A stretch of DNA of 64,000 bases from Planctomycetota bacterium (GTDB lineage Bacteria > Planctomycetota > PUPC01 > DSUN01). The translations under genes and the position numbers were made by a program. Of this stretch, positions 15,459 through 24,781 are shown piece by piece (position 1 is the stretch's first letter; every line of letters begins with the position of its first letter). The DNA is taken from assembly GCA_035384565.1 (NCBI GenBank), contig DAOOIT010000006.1, forward strand, positions 70,584-134,583, written 5' to 3'. Under the pieces are notes generated by a model that was not told the DNA's origin, did not search any database, and worked only from the letters and a program-made list of their open reading frames with translations.

Positions 15459-18200
15459 ATGCCCGCCCGGATAGCGCTCTCGCTCATCGTGGGTTTTGGT
15501 CCTCTCGCAGTCGCCGCCGAGCTAGACTACTGCCACTTCCTCCGCACCCTCACCGACCTCGACCGCTTGACCATCCTCGACGAGGGCGTCACCTGCAAGC
15601 AGTTCTCCAGCTACGACCGAGCCTCGAAGTACGATGCGAACGCCGACAAGTACATTGATTGGGGCGCCAATGGCGACTGCGGGCAGTACATCCGCAAGGA
15701 GGCCGATGGCGATGTTGTGATGGCCGAGATGGAGGGGCCGGGCTGCATCGTCCGTATCTGGTCGGCCAATCCCCAGGGCAAGATTCGCTTCTACCTGGAT
15801 GGCGACGCCAAGCCGACCTATGAGTGGCCTTTTGCCGACCTCTTCCACGACAAGGTGCCCCCCTTCAAGCTGCCCGTCTGCGGCATGGATGGCGCGGGCG
15901 CCAACATCTACCTCCCCATCCCCTACGCCAAGTCGTGCAAAGTGACCGCCGACAAGGCCCACAACCAGTACTACCACATCGGCTACAAGACCTTCCCCAA
16001 GACCACCCCCGTCAAGTCCTTCCGCCTGCCGCTGTCGAAGGAGGAGGAAGCCCTACTGGGCACGGTCATTGAGACGTGGAAGCACGGTGTAGATGTCGAT
16101 GCGACGACTGCGGCGCGCAATCGGGCACAGGAGCTGCCGGTCGGGAGGCCGGTGACATTACTTGACAAGGAGGGCCCGGGGACCGTTGTCTGGTTCCTTG
16201 CCAAACTCGTCAGCGACGAGCGCTACGCTCTTCGTCGTGTGCTCCTGAGGATGTACTGGGACGGCGAGGAGACGCCAAGCGTCGAGTGCCCCCTGGGCGA
16301 CTTCTTCGGCACCGGCTTCCTCGCCAACCCCTATAGGTCCCTCCCGCTTGGAGTGGGACCCGATGGCGGCTACTGCCTCTGGCGCATGCCCTTCGCCAAG
16401 AAGGCGAAGATCGAAGTCGTCAACGAGGGAAGAGCGCCGGCCAAACTCGACTACGCCATCGTCTGTACGCCCGGCGAGTTGAAGCCCAACACGGCCTACT
16501 TCCACGCCAAGTTCCGTCGCGAAGACCCGTGCAAAGTCTTCGACTATCCCATCCTGGAGTGCGAGGGGAAGGGGCGATACGTGGGCTGCGTGCTCAACGT
16601 GGATAATCCCGACCAGGGCTGGTGGGGCGAGGGAGACGAAAAGGTCTACGTGGACGGCGAGAAGTTCCCCTCGACGTTCGGCACGGGCTCCGAGGACTAC
16701 TTCGGCGATGCTTGGGGCTTCCGACACTTCATCCGCCCATTCCACGGCTGCACGCTCGGCCAGGGGCCGGGCTTCTCGAACAAGTGGTCCGTCTACCGCT
16801 GGCACATCAGCGACGACATTCCCTTCGAGAAGTCCTTCCGCATCACCATCGAGAACTACGGGAAGGACAAGGACTACAGTTCCGTAGCCTACTGGTATCA
16901 GGCAGAGCCGCACAAGGACTTCTTCACGAGCGTGCCGGTCGAGGGACGCATCCCGCGGCCGAAGGCGATCCCTGGCGTTGTCGAGGCCGAGGACCTCAAG
17001 GTGGCTGGGGCGGACGTTGTGGACGATGTGGACAGGATGGACGAGTTCAGCCGCGGCAAGGCCATCGTGCTACGCGGGAAGAGCAATGAGCTGTCAGTGC
17101 CCGTGCCGGCCGACGACGTCTACGTCGTGGTCCTCTACGGGGCGAAGGGCGAGGCCCACGCTCCGTTTGAGGTCGCCGTCGGCGGCAAGGCGGTCGGGAA
17201 GGGCGACAACGCCTTCGCCCAATCCGCGATGTTCCGCGTCGGCAAGGCTCGCCTCGCCAAGGGCGAAGCCACGCTTGCGGTGAAGCTGGCAGAGGAAAGG
17301 AGCCTGGTGCTCGATGCGATTCAACTGGAGCCAAGCCGCAAAGAGCGCGACGCGATTGAGGCCGAGAACCTTGCCGTCACAGCGGCCAACGGCCCCAAGC
17401 CTGAGGTGGAGGATGTCCGCCTGCCCTGGAGCGGCGACAGCCAGCTTCTCCTCCCCGCGACCGAGGCCGGGCAATCGGTCACGCTGGCCCTGCCCATCAA
17501 GGCTGCCGGCCGCCACGTGCTGAGCGCGCGCTTCACGCGCGGGCCAGACTATGGGCAAGTGCAGGCGTTCGTCGGCGACAAGCCGGTTGGCGACCCTGTG
17601 GACTGCTTCGCGCCGAAGCCCGAGCTCGGGCCGGTGGTTTCCCTGGGCAAGATCGAGTTGAGCCCGGAGGCGAATGCGGTGACCTTCAAGGTCGTGGGCA
17701 AGAGCGAAAAGGCGACAGGATTCCATGTGGGCATTGACTTCATCCGCCTGGGGCGAATTGTGGTCGAGAACGCCATCGAGGCCGAGAAGCTCCCGGTCGT
17801 GGCCAGTGATGGCGGCCGCGCCGATACTCAGCACATGGGGCCGTTCGGCGGCAACAACTGGAGCGGCGACGCCCAGCTCTTCTTCACTCCGAAGCAAAGG
17901 GGCGCATTCGTCACGGTCGAACTGACCGTGCCGAAGGACGGGCGTTACGACCTGGATGTCTACTACACGAAGGCCGGGGATTACGGCATCGTGCAGCTTC
18001 ACCTCGATGGCACACCCGTTGGGAAGCCGTTCGATGGCTTCAACAACGGCGTCATACCGAGCGGCAAGGTGTCCTATGGCGCGGTGGAGCTCAAGGCGGG
18101 GAAGCATCTGCTCAAGTTCGAGGTCGTGGGCAAGAGCGACGCCTCGACCGGCTTCTACGCGGGCATTGACTGCCTGGCGCTCACGCCTATGCAGGAATAG
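15459..18200 (+). CDS. GH172 (DUF2961) enzyme with three C-terminal carbohydrate-binding-like modules
   Basis: A signal peptide (residues 1-20) precedes a DUF2961 domain, now glycoside hydrolase family 172, whose characterised members act on furanose-linked sugars such as fructose dianhydride and arabinofuranose. Family hallmarks are FSSYDRASKYDANADKYIDW, the EGPGCIVRIWSANP strand, and GTGSEDYFGDAWGF at about 408-421. GH172 domains are usually near 400 residues, but this protein has 913. The extra half holds three beta-sandwich-like modules, each opening with an EAE motif at about residues 508, 633 and 774. The last two are clear copies of each other (YGQVQAFVGDKPVG and YGIVQLHLDGTPVG). It starts 42 bases after the diheme gene, so the two may be co-transcribed. 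Confidence 0.85.
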   Translation: MPARIALSLIVGFGPLAVAAELDYCHFLRTLTDLDRLTILDEGVTCKQFSSYDRASKYDANADKYIDWGANGDCGQYIRKEADGDVVMAEMEGPGCIVRIWSANPQGKIRFYLDGDAKPTYEWPFADLFHDKVPPFKLPVCGMDGAGANIYLPIPYAKSCKVTADKAHNQYYHIGYKTFPKTTPVKSFRLPLSKEEEALLGTVIETWKHGVDVDATTAARNRAQELPVGRPVTLLDKEGPGTVVWFLAKLVSDERYALRRVLLRMYWDGEETPSVECPLGDFFGTGFLANPYRSLPLGVGPDGGYCLWRMPFAKKAKIEVVNEGRAPAKLDYAIVCTPGELKPNTAYFHAKFRREDPCKVFDYPILECEGKGRYVGCVLNVDNPDQGWWGEGDEKVYVDGEKFPSTFGTGSEDYFGDAWGFRHFIRPFHGCTLGQGPGFSNKWSVYRWHISDDIPFEKSFRITIENYGKDKDYSSVAYWYQAEPHKDFFTSVPVEGRIPRPKAIPGVVEAEDLKVAGADVVDDVDRMDEFSRGKAIVLRGKSNELSVPVPADDVYVVVLYGAKGEAHAPFEVAVGGKAVGKGDNAFAQSAMFRVGKARLAKGEATLAVKLAEERSLVLDAIQLEPSRKERDAIEAENLAVTAANGPKPEVEDVRLPWSGDSQLLLPATEAGQSVTLALPIKAAGRHVLSARFTRGPDYGQVQAFVGDKPVGDPVDCFAPKPELGPVVSLGKIELSPEANAVTFKVVGKSEKATGFHVGIDFIRLGRIVVENAIEAEKLPVVASDGGRADTQHMGPFGGNNWSGDAQLFFTPKQRGAFVTVELTVPKDGRYDLDVYYTKAGDYGIVQLHLDGTPVGKPFDGFNNGVIPSGKVSYGAVELKAGKHLLKFEVVGKSDASTGFYAGIDCLALTPMQE

Positions 18201-18217
18201 GCCGTCGCGGCGCCGCC

Positions 18218-21200
18218 TCAGTTGTCGCGCGCGGCCAGGAAGCCCCAGTAGAAGGCCGTGGGGATGATGGTCTGGTGAATGGTGTACTCGTTGGTCGAGG
18301 GCACCAGGTAGATATCCCAGTAGCTCTCGTGGGCGGGCCAGGTGCGCGAGCCGGGGACCATCTTCTGGAGGTACCAGGTGTGCGCCCAGGCGTCGAAGCC
18401 GAAGTTCTCGGCCGGGTCGCTGATGCCGTAGACCGTGATGCCGGCGGGAGCGGGCTGGCCCGTCACCCAACTGTCAATGTGAAGCGGGAAGCGGACCGGG
18501 TCCGGGCCGAGGCTCATGGTGAGCGCGCGGTTGTCGGGGTTTGCCCCCGCTGAGAACTGGCAGGCGCGCACGGCGGCGGCGAGGTATTTCGGATCCCGCG
18601 TCAACAGCCAGGCGTGAGGCAGCACGGCGCCGATCATCTCGGGCGTCGAAAGATAACCCACGAAGCCGATGGGCGGCAGCAGCGGCACCCAGGTGGTGAC
18701 GCCGAAGGCGTTGCCGTCGGCGAAGGCCAGGGCCTTGGCGGCTGTGTCGAGGACCCACTGGCGCGCCTTGTCGCGGAGCGCGGCGTCGCCCTGCCCGTCG
18801 GCCAGGCGGGCGTAGGCGACGATGGCCTTGATCTGCGTGTTGACGTCGCCAGGACCGCCGAGCAGCAGGGTCGTGGCCTTGAACTCATCGTGGAAGCCGG
18901 CCTCTCCCGTGAGGCGCCAGAGTTCGAAGGCGGCCAGGTTACGCGGGTCGCGGAAGCCGGCGGCGATCTCCTCCCGCCTCTTTCCATCGAAGCGGCCGAG
19001 GAAGGGAGCGGCCTGCGTCGCCGCCCAGTCCCACGCCTTCCGCGCGGAGGCGGCGTAGGTGGCGGCGAGAGCCTTGTCGTGGGCTGCGAGGAGCCGCGCG
19101 AGCTTGGCCGCCGACGCGGCGTAGATGAACGATGACCGCGGGTCGGGAGCGTAGGCGCTCAGGAGGAGCGACTCCTGCCAGCTTCCCTCGCCGGGGCGCG
19201 GGTGCTGGGTGGACTCGATGCCGCCGCTGACGCCACCCTCGGGGGTCTGAAGGCGGCGATGGAGATCGAGGTTCCACAGCACCTCGTCGAGGATGTCGGG
19301 GATGGCGTTCGCCGCCTCGATGGGCGGCAATGCGAGCTTCACCTTGCCGATGCGCTCGGGGAAAAGCTCGTAGAGGTCGAGGAGCACCCACATGGCCGCG
19401 GGGTGGGCGCTGTTGCGGTCCCAGTCGCCGGCGTCCATATGGCCGCCCCAGGCATCGGGCACTATGCGGTCGGTTCGGCGCTTCATCAGCTCCTTGAAGT
19501 TGCAGGCGCCTTCGCAGTCACTCACCTCGGAAGCGAAGACTTTCACGCCGTCGGCCGGGTGCATGTTGCGCGGGCGGCGATAGTCGGTGAAGGGCGGGCC
19601 CAGCTCGATGCCGCCGCGGTGGTGCAGCAGCCCCCTCATCGAAAGCTGGAAGGCTCGCAGCCACACGTCGTCCGCTATCTCGAAGGGGTAGGAGCAGCCG
19701 ACGTCCTCGACATAGAGACGGTAGCGGCCTGAGGTCTTGAACGAGCTGAAGTCGAGGCCCAGGACATCGGTCTTGCTGTAGTTCCGCCCCGCCTTGAAGG
19801 CCTCTTTCTCGTCGGCGCCCTTCAGGAGCTTGGCGGCGCCGTCGAACACGGCCCTGCCCGTGCCGTCGTCGAGGAGATGGAAGCGGAGACCTTCGGCGTA
19901 GTGGTGTGCGCCGCCGGTGCCGAGCCAGAGCGAGAGGAAGCCGCGCTTGAAGGGGTCGTCGGGGCGGAAGCCGATGGCGCTCACATGGACCGCCTCGCTG
20001 CGCGTCCGCGATGGCTCGTGCACGTACTCCACCGATGCCTGGCGGAGGTTGACGCCGGGGAACTCGATGCGGTAGCGCTTCCCATCCGCCAGCGGGCGGG
20101 GAAGCTTGAGAAAGACGTGCACCTGGAATGCCTTGGACTGGAAAGCGTTGGGCTTGCGCTTCCACGAGACGCTGGCGGGCGCGGCCGGCTCCCTCCAGGC
20201 AGGGTCGTCCAGCCCCACGATGCGATAGGCCGACGGCTCGTCCACCGTCTCAACGGTCAGGTCCTGCCCGACGGCCTTGTCGTCGGGCTTGAGCATCTTG
20301 GCGTTCACCGCCAGGTTGCCCAGCCTGGCACCCTTGCGATAGACGACGACATTCATCAGCGACTCGCGGACCTGGCCGTCCTCGACCACGAGCACCTTGT
20401 CCTCGTCCCTTCCCTCGCGTTTCACCTCGTCGCCTGGCTGGGGTTCGTAGGGAATCTGGGGGACGGGGATGAACTCCTTCTCCTGGATTCGGAGGACGAG
20501 GAGATCGGGCGCGGCGGGGCCGATGTGGCGGACCTCGGGGCCGTCGGGTGGATGGGGGGCCCCGGCGAGGAGTTCCTGCTTGCGCTTCGCCCTTGCCTCT
20601 TCGGCCTGCCGGCGCTGCTCGGCCTCGCGTGCGAGACGCTTGCGCAGGCCCTCGCGAGCCGCCAAGATCTGTGGCGTCGGCTCGATCAACTCGAGCCGGC
20701 GGAGCGTGATATCCACGGGAGCGGGCGTCCAGTTGCCCATGACGATCAGTTGCCTGACGTTGGCCAGGTCGAAGCCCTCCTGCTTGCCCGCCTTGGACAC
20801 CGTTCCGGGCTCTCTCAGCGAAGCCCCGTCCTCGGCGGTCACTGTCGCGGTCGCGCCCGGCCCAATGCCGTCCAGGCGAAGTGTGAACTGGTGCGCCGTA
20901 TCGTCGGCATCGTGCAGGGCGACCAGGATGGCCTTGGCCTGGTTGCCCGTGCCCACGGTGACGGTGAGGGCCGGCGTGCGCTCGGCGAACGCGGAGAGGT
21001 CAGCCTTCAAGGGATAGCCCAGTCCGCCCTGGCCGTTCGGCGCGTTGACCTCGACGGCGCCCTGGGCCGCCTTGACTCTATTATCCCACCCCAGGAACGT
21101 GAACTGCGGGGGAGCGCCGAAGTCGGTGACCACATGCCCGGGCGTGAGTGGCTCGCCGGCCCCGGCGACGACTGACACGAGCGCCAGCGTGAGAACAACC

Positions 21201-21232
21201 GTGAGCCTTCGATGGGGGTGCCGACCGTGCAT
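18218..21232 (-). CDS. Secreted glycoside hydrolase family 9 with N-terminal Ig-like domain
   Basis: 1004 residues. A signal peptide (LTVVLTLALVSVVAGA) is followed by an N-terminal beta-sandwich of about 180 residues, a charged helical linker (about 190-225), and a cellulase Ig-like N-terminal domain (about 400-520, RYRLYVEDVGCSYPFEIADD). The (alpha/alpha)6 GH9 domain fills the rest. Its catalytic Asp pair is in GGHMDAGDWDRN (about 597-608) and the acid Glu is in STNEYTI near residue 981. GH9 enzymes cut beta-1,4 glucans and related polymers. The ATG at 21232 has AAGGAG 9-14 bases upstream. It is the last gene of the ABC-importer operon, 35 bases after the second permease, so its products are probably imported by that system. 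Confidence 0.88.
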   Translation of the reverse strand: MHGRHPHRRLTVVLTLALVSVVAGAGEPLTPGHVVTDFGAPPQFTFLGWDNRVKAAQGAVEVNAPNGQGGLGYPLKADLSAFAERTPALTVTVGTGNQAKAILVALHDADDTAHQFTLRLDGIGPGATATVTAEDGASLREPGTVSKAGKQEGFDLANVRQLIVMGNWTPAPVDITLRRLELIEPTPQILAAREGLRKRLAREAEQRRQAEEARAKRKQELLAGAPHPPDGPEVRHIGPAAPDLLVLRIQEKEFIPVPQIPYEPQPGDEVKREGRDEDKVLVVEDGQVRESLMNVVVYRKGARLGNLAVNAKMLKPDDKAVGQDLTVETVDEPSAYRIVGLDDPAWREPAAPASVSWKRKPNAFQSKAFQVHVFLKLPRPLADGKRYRIEFPGVNLRQASVEYVHEPSRTRSEAVHVSAIGFRPDDPFKRGFLSLWLGTGGAHHYAEGLRFHLLDDGTGRAVFDGAAKLLKGADEKEAFKAGRNYSKTDVLGLDFSSFKTSGRYRLYVEDVGCSYPFEIADDVWLRAFQLSMRGLLHHRGGIELGPPFTDYRRPRNMHPADGVKVFASEVSDCEGACNFKELMKRRTDRIVPDAWGGHMDAGDWDRNSAHPAAMWVLLDLYELFPERIGKVKLALPPIEAANAIPDILDEVLWNLDLHRRLQTPEGGVSGGIESTQHPRPGEGSWQESLLLSAYAPDPRSSFIYAASAAKLARLLAAHDKALAATYAASARKAWDWAATQAAPFLGRFDGKRREEIAAGFRDPRNLAAFELWRLTGEAGFHDEFKATTLLLGGPGDVNTQIKAIVAYARLADGQGDAALRDKARQWVLDTAAKALAFADGNAFGVTTWVPLLPPIGFVGYLSTPEMIGAVLPHAWLLTRDPKYLAAAVRACQFSAGANPDNRALTMSLGPDPVRFPLHIDSWVTGQPAPAGITVYGISDPAENFGFDAWAHTWYLQKMVPGSRTWPAHESYWDIYLVPSTNEYTIHQTIIPTAFYWGFLAARDN

Positions 21233-21267
21233 CGAGCCACGCTCCTTCCATTCGGTTGACGAGGAAG

Positions 21268-22128
21268 TCATGCCTTGGAGCCTGTGAGCAGCAAGGCTTT
21301 GGTGATATACCGCTGGGCGAAGAAGAAGAGAACGAGCAATGGGAACAAGCCGACGACGCTGGCGGCCATGAGGTAGTGGACGAAAGACCCGCCCTCAACC
21401 TGCTGGTACATCCGCAGGCCCAGGGCGATCGGGTAGCGCTCGTAGTCGGACAGGTAGATGAGCGGGCCCATGAACTCCTTCCAGTGGCCGATGAAACTCA
21501 TAATGGCCACCGTGACGAGGATGGGCTTGGCAAGCGGGAGGAAAATGCGCCAGTAGATCTGGAAGTCGCCGGCTCCGTCAATGCGGGCGGCATCCTCGAG
21601 CTCGCTCGGGATGCCCTTGAAGAACTGGCGGAAGAGAAAGATAAAGAACGCCCCTCCGCCCAACCACGACGGCACAATGAGCGGCTTGTAGGTGTTCACC
21701 CAGCCCAGGTTCTTGAAGATCAGGTAGTGAGGGATCAGCAGCACCTGGCCGGGGAGCATCATGGTGGCGAGGAGGCACACGAACCAGAATTCGCGCCACT
21801 TCCAGCGCAGGCGGGCGAAAGCATAGCCCACGAGCGAGGCCGAGAGCACTTGGCCGATCATCGAGCCGAGGGTAATGACGAATGTGTTGGCGATGAACTG
21901 TGCGAAGGGCAGCTTCGAGAGGGCTTCGGGGTAGTTCTGCCACCGCGGCGGCCACGAGAAAAACGTGGGCGGAAACCTGTAGACCTCGGAAAGCGGCTTG
22001 AACGACGCTCCGAATGCCCAGACCACAGGAAACAGGAATGAGACGGAGAGCCCGATGGCCAGGGCGTAGAGAAACGCCTTGAAGGCCAGGCGGCGAATCC
22101 GGTACTGTCTGGCCGTCTTTGTCTTCAT
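21268..22128 (-). CDS. Carbohydrate ABC transporter permease, MalG type
   Basis: Inner-membrane subunit with about six helices (286 residues): AFLYALAIGLSVSFLFPVVW, FIANTFVITLGSMIGQVLSA, and so on. The EAA loop that docks the ATPase is seen as ELEDAARIDGAGDFQIYWRI, with the C-terminal FFFAQRYITKALLLTGSKA typical of MalG/AraQ relatives. The ATG at 22128 gives the usual N terminus, while the longer frame starts in a CACCGAA-type simple repeat upstream (22142-22170). It lies between the MalF-type permease and GH9. No ATPase gene is in the operon. Confidence 0.93.
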   Translation of the reverse strand: MKTKTARQYRIRRLAFKAFLYALAIGLSVSFLFPVVWAFGASFKPLSEVYRFPPTFFSWPPRWQNYPEALSKLPFAQFIANTFVITLGSMIGQVLSASLVGYAFARLRWKWREFWFVCLLATMMLPGQVLLIPHYLIFKNLGWVNTYKPLIVPSWLGGGAFFIFLFRQFFKGIPSELEDAARIDGAGDFQIYWRIFLPLAKPILVTVAIMSFIGHWKEFMGPLIYLSDYERYPIALGLRMYQQVEGGSFVHYLMAASVVGLFPLLVLFFFAQRYITKALLLTGSKA

Positions 22129-22180
22129 CTCTCTGTACCCTAACACCGAAACACCGAACACCGAACACCGCTCCGGTCCG

Positions 22181-23119
22181 TCACTCGCCCTCGTAGTACA
22201 CCCAGAGCTTGCTCGACCGCAGCACGAGCAGGGTGAAAAACATGATGATCATGAACAGAATCCACGCCAGGGCGCTGGCATAGCCGATCTCGAAGTCCTG
22301 GAAAGCCTTGTTGTAAAGGTAGAGGACGTAGAAGAGCGTGGCCTTGTTCGGCCCGCCTCCGGTCATGAGAAACGACTGGGTGAAGACCTGAAACGAGCCG
22401 ATGATGCCCATCACGAGGTTGAAGAAAATGGCGGGCGAAATCTGCGGCACGGTGATATGAAGGAACTTGCGCCAGCGTCCCGCGCCGTCGAGGTCGGCGG
22501 CCTCGTAGAGCGAGTCGGGCACGTTCTGGAGCGCGGCGAGAAAGATGAGCATCGAGGCGCCCGCGCCCCAGAGGTTCATGAGGATGAGCGAGGGCATGGC
22601 CCAGCGGTCGCTCATCAGCCACTTGGGCAGTTCCCAGGTGCGGGCGGACTCGATGCCGAGCGCGGCCAGCAGGTCGCAGCCCTTGCGGAGCGCGCCGTTG
22701 AGGAGGCCGTAGTCGGGGTTGAACACCCACAGCCACATCATGATGGTGGCGACGCCGCCGATGACGCTGGGCATGTAGAAGATGGTGCGGAAGACTGCCA
22801 GCCCTCGGATCTTCTGATTCAGCAGCACGGCGAGACCCAGGGCGACGGCCAGGCTCAGCGGCACGCTCACGAAGCTGTAATAGGCGGTGTTCACGAGGGC
22901 CGTGTGCACGTCGGGGTCGCCTGCCGCCCGCGTGTAATTGCCGAAGCCCACCCAGTGGATCGTCTTCACGCTGATGCCGTCCCACTGGATCAGCGAAAAC
23001 AACAGCGAGAGGATCATGGGGCCCAGCGTGAGGATGAAGAAGCCGATGAGCCACGGGGAGGCGAAGAGGTACCCTGTGGCGTTCTCGCGGCGGCCGCGTC
23101 TGCTGAGCGTGTTGGGCAT
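22181..23119 (-). CDS. Carbohydrate ABC transporter permease, MalF type
   Basis: 312 residues with about six helices (PWLIGFFILTLGPMILSLLF first). It has LYEAADLDGAGRWRKFLHIT as the EAA loop and SQSFLMTGGGPNKATLFYVL, which is diagnostic of the MalF/UgpA side. The ATG at 23119 has GGAG 7 bases upstream; the frame runs further upstream but overlaps a region without coding character. It is partner of the MalG-type gene 52 bases downstream, and the binding protein is upstream. Expected substrate: oligosaccharides, likely those released by the GH9 enzyme (inference). Confidence 0.93.
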   Translation of the reverse strand: MPNTLSRRGRRENATGYLFASPWLIGFFILTLGPMILSLLFSLIQWDGISVKTIHWVGFGNYTRAAGDPDVHTALVNTAYYSFVSVPLSLAVALGLAVLLNQKIRGLAVFRTIFYMPSVIGGVATIMMWLWVFNPDYGLLNGALRKGCDLLAALGIESARTWELPKWLMSDRWAMPSLILMNLWGAGASMLIFLAALQNVPDSLYEAADLDGAGRWRKFLHITVPQISPAIFFNLVMGIIGSFQVFTQSFLMTGGGPNKATLFYVLYLYNKAFQDFEIGYASALAWILFMIIMFFTLLVLRSSKLWVYYEGE

Positions 23120-23230
23120 CCCGAAACTCCGCCGGAACCAGGGGGCGTGATTTTGTGGGACGTGGTGCGTGAGAAGAGAGGAGGGGAGCGCCGCCAGTCG
23201 TTTCAGCCTTGCCTTCTCACGTTTCACGCA

Positions 23231-24616
23231 TCACGGGGTCTCCGGCATCTTGAAACACTTTGCGAGGTGCGGGTTTCTGCTGAGGCGGCGCAGTGTCTCC
23301 GCCGGCGTCTGGCGGTTGTCGAGCATCAGATCCGTCTCGCTCCCGATCTCGCGGCTCATGAGCATCCAGTGCTCGGTGATCGGCTGGAAACGGGCATAGG
23401 CCAGGGCGTCAATGAACCGCTTCGCCTGGACCTTGGGGTTGGCATGGATGAAGGCGTCCTTCGCCGCCTTGAGGGCGGGCACGGAGCGTTGGTATCTTGC
23501 CACGATCTCCTGCGCGGGGAGCGACGTGGCGAAGTGGATGAACTTCCACGCCCAGTCCTTCTTCGTTGAGCCGGCGAACATCACCAGCGCGTCCCAGGTC
23601 ACGCGGGTGCCGTGGCCGCCTGGGCCGCTGGGGATGTCGGCGATGTCGAAGCTCACCCCGGCCTCGTTGAGCGGGGGCATGGCCCAGGGGCCGCTGACGA
23701 ACATGGCGACGCGTCCTGTCATGAAGGCCACGTTTCCGCCCTCGGTGAGTTCGGCCCGTTGGGGCGCGACGTGGAACTTGTAGCGCAGGTCCTGCCAGAG
23801 CTGGTAGGCGGCCTCGGCCTCCGGCCCCCAGAGCGTCCAGCGCGTGCGGGTCGGGTCGAGGTAGTCCGAGCCGAACGCATACTGGAAGGGCAGCCAGTAG
23901 ACCCAGCCGGGGATGTCGAAGGCGAAACGGTCCAGGCGACCGTCGCCATCGGTGTCGGCCGTGAGACGTTTGCAGGTGGCCAGGAACTCGTCCATCGTCC
24001 ACTGTGGAGGGGGTTCTGGAACGCCCGCGTTGCGGAAGGCGTCGCGGTTGTAGATGAGGAGGCAGTCACCGCCCCAGATGGGGATGCCGTAGACCTGGGC
24101 GCCCCGGCGGAACGACTGGACCGCGGTGTCCCAATAGTCGCGGTCGAGCTGAATCTCCAGCCCCTGTGTGCGGCAGAAGTCGTTGAGCGGCTGGAACTTG
24201 TCGCTGGTGATAAAGCGGGGGAGCGGCTCGTCCTGGAAGAGCATCACGTCGGGCGCGTCATTCGAGAGCAGGAGCTGCTGGATTTTCTCCTCGTAGCGGT
24301 CGGTGATGTACTCGCGCTTGAGTGGGATTTCGGGGTAGCGCTCTCGGAAGGCGGCGGCGATCTCCTTCCACATTTCGTGTTCGCGGTACGAGCCCCAGTA
24401 GGAGACGCGCAGTGCCGCCTCCTTCTGGCCGTAGTAGTGACTATAGGTGTCAGCAAAGAGCCAGACGCACGAGCCGAGAACGAACACCGCGAGGCAGGCC
24501 CAGCCGGCGGCGCCCGCCAATCGGTGTGCCTCAAAGCGCGAGGCAATGGCCGCCAGGCCGGCCAGCAGCGCGGCGGCGGCCCAAAGCACAACCTCGGGGG
24601 TGATCCACTCGCCCAT
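23231..24616 (-). CDS. Sugar ABC transporter substrate-binding protein with two N-terminal membrane helices
   Basis: 461 residues. From about residue 65 it is a family 1 extracellular solute-binding protein: LRVSYWGSYREHEMWKEIAA, DAPDVMLFQDEPLPRFITSD, WTMDEFLATCKRLTADTDGD, GGNVAFMTGRVAMFVSGPWA. In place of a cleavable signal peptide or lipobox it carries two hydrophobic helices, at about 8-26 (VVLWAAAALLAGLAAIAS) and 36-54 (AGWACLAVFVLGSCVWLFAD). Two helices would put both ends on the same side, so the binding domain is outside only if the N terminus is outside as well; it should be anchored. First gene of the importer-GH9 operon. Confidence 0.88.
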   Translation of the reverse strand: MGEWITPEVVLWAAAALLAGLAAIASRFEAHRLAGAAGWACLAVFVLGSCVWLFADTYSHYYGQKEAALRVSYWGSYREHEMWKEIAAAFRERYPEIPLKREYITDRYEEKIQQLLLSNDAPDVMLFQDEPLPRFITSDKFQPLNDFCRTQGLEIQLDRDYWDTAVQSFRRGAQVYGIPIWGGDCLLIYNRDAFRNAGVPEPPPQWTMDEFLATCKRLTADTDGDGRLDRFAFDIPGWVYWLPFQYAFGSDYLDPTRTRWTLWGPEAEAAYQLWQDLRYKFHVAPQRAELTEGGNVAFMTGRVAMFVSGPWAMPPLNEAGVSFDIADIPSGPGGHGTRVTWDALVMFAGSTKKDWAWKFIHFATSLPAQEIVARYQRSVPALKAAKDAFIHANPKVQAKRFIDALAYARFQPITEHWMLMSREIGSETDLMLDNRQTPAETLRRLSRNPHLAKCFKMPETP

Positions 24617-24666
24617 GTGGAGCCTTCGCTACTCGATAGTGTCGGCAGGCCACTTGCTTGGCGCAC

Positions 24667-24695
24667 ATCATAGCGGGGGAAGGTGTCCGGGGCAA
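24667..24695 (-). promoter_or_regulatory. Promoter of the importer-GH9 operon
   Basis: On the minus strand TTGCCC (24695-24690), 17 bases, TATGAT (24672-24667), about 50 bases before the ATG at 24616. It is divergent from the rnfEA promoter, with the two -35 boxes only 12 bases apart. Confidence 0.55.
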
Positions 24696-24706
24696 GCACA
24701 ATTGGC

Positions 24707-24734
24707 TTGACATAACTCGAAGCCTAACTATAAT
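24707..24734 (+). promoter_or_regulatory. Perfect-consensus sigma-70 promoter of rnfEA
   Basis: TTGACA (24707-24712), 16 bases, TATAAT (24729-24734); both hexamers match consensus exactly. The start codon at 24782 is 47 bases further on. Confidence 0.8.
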
Positions 24735-24781
24735 GCCAAGTTAGCAATAAGGGCGGCCGGACTGCAAAGGTGGAGTGCGCC

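Noticed and set aside
23168..23221. CGTGAGAAG/CTTCTCACG pair between the binding protein and permease genes
   Set aside because: A 9-bp pair with a 36-base gap is weak; it could be attenuation within the operon, but nothing else supports it.
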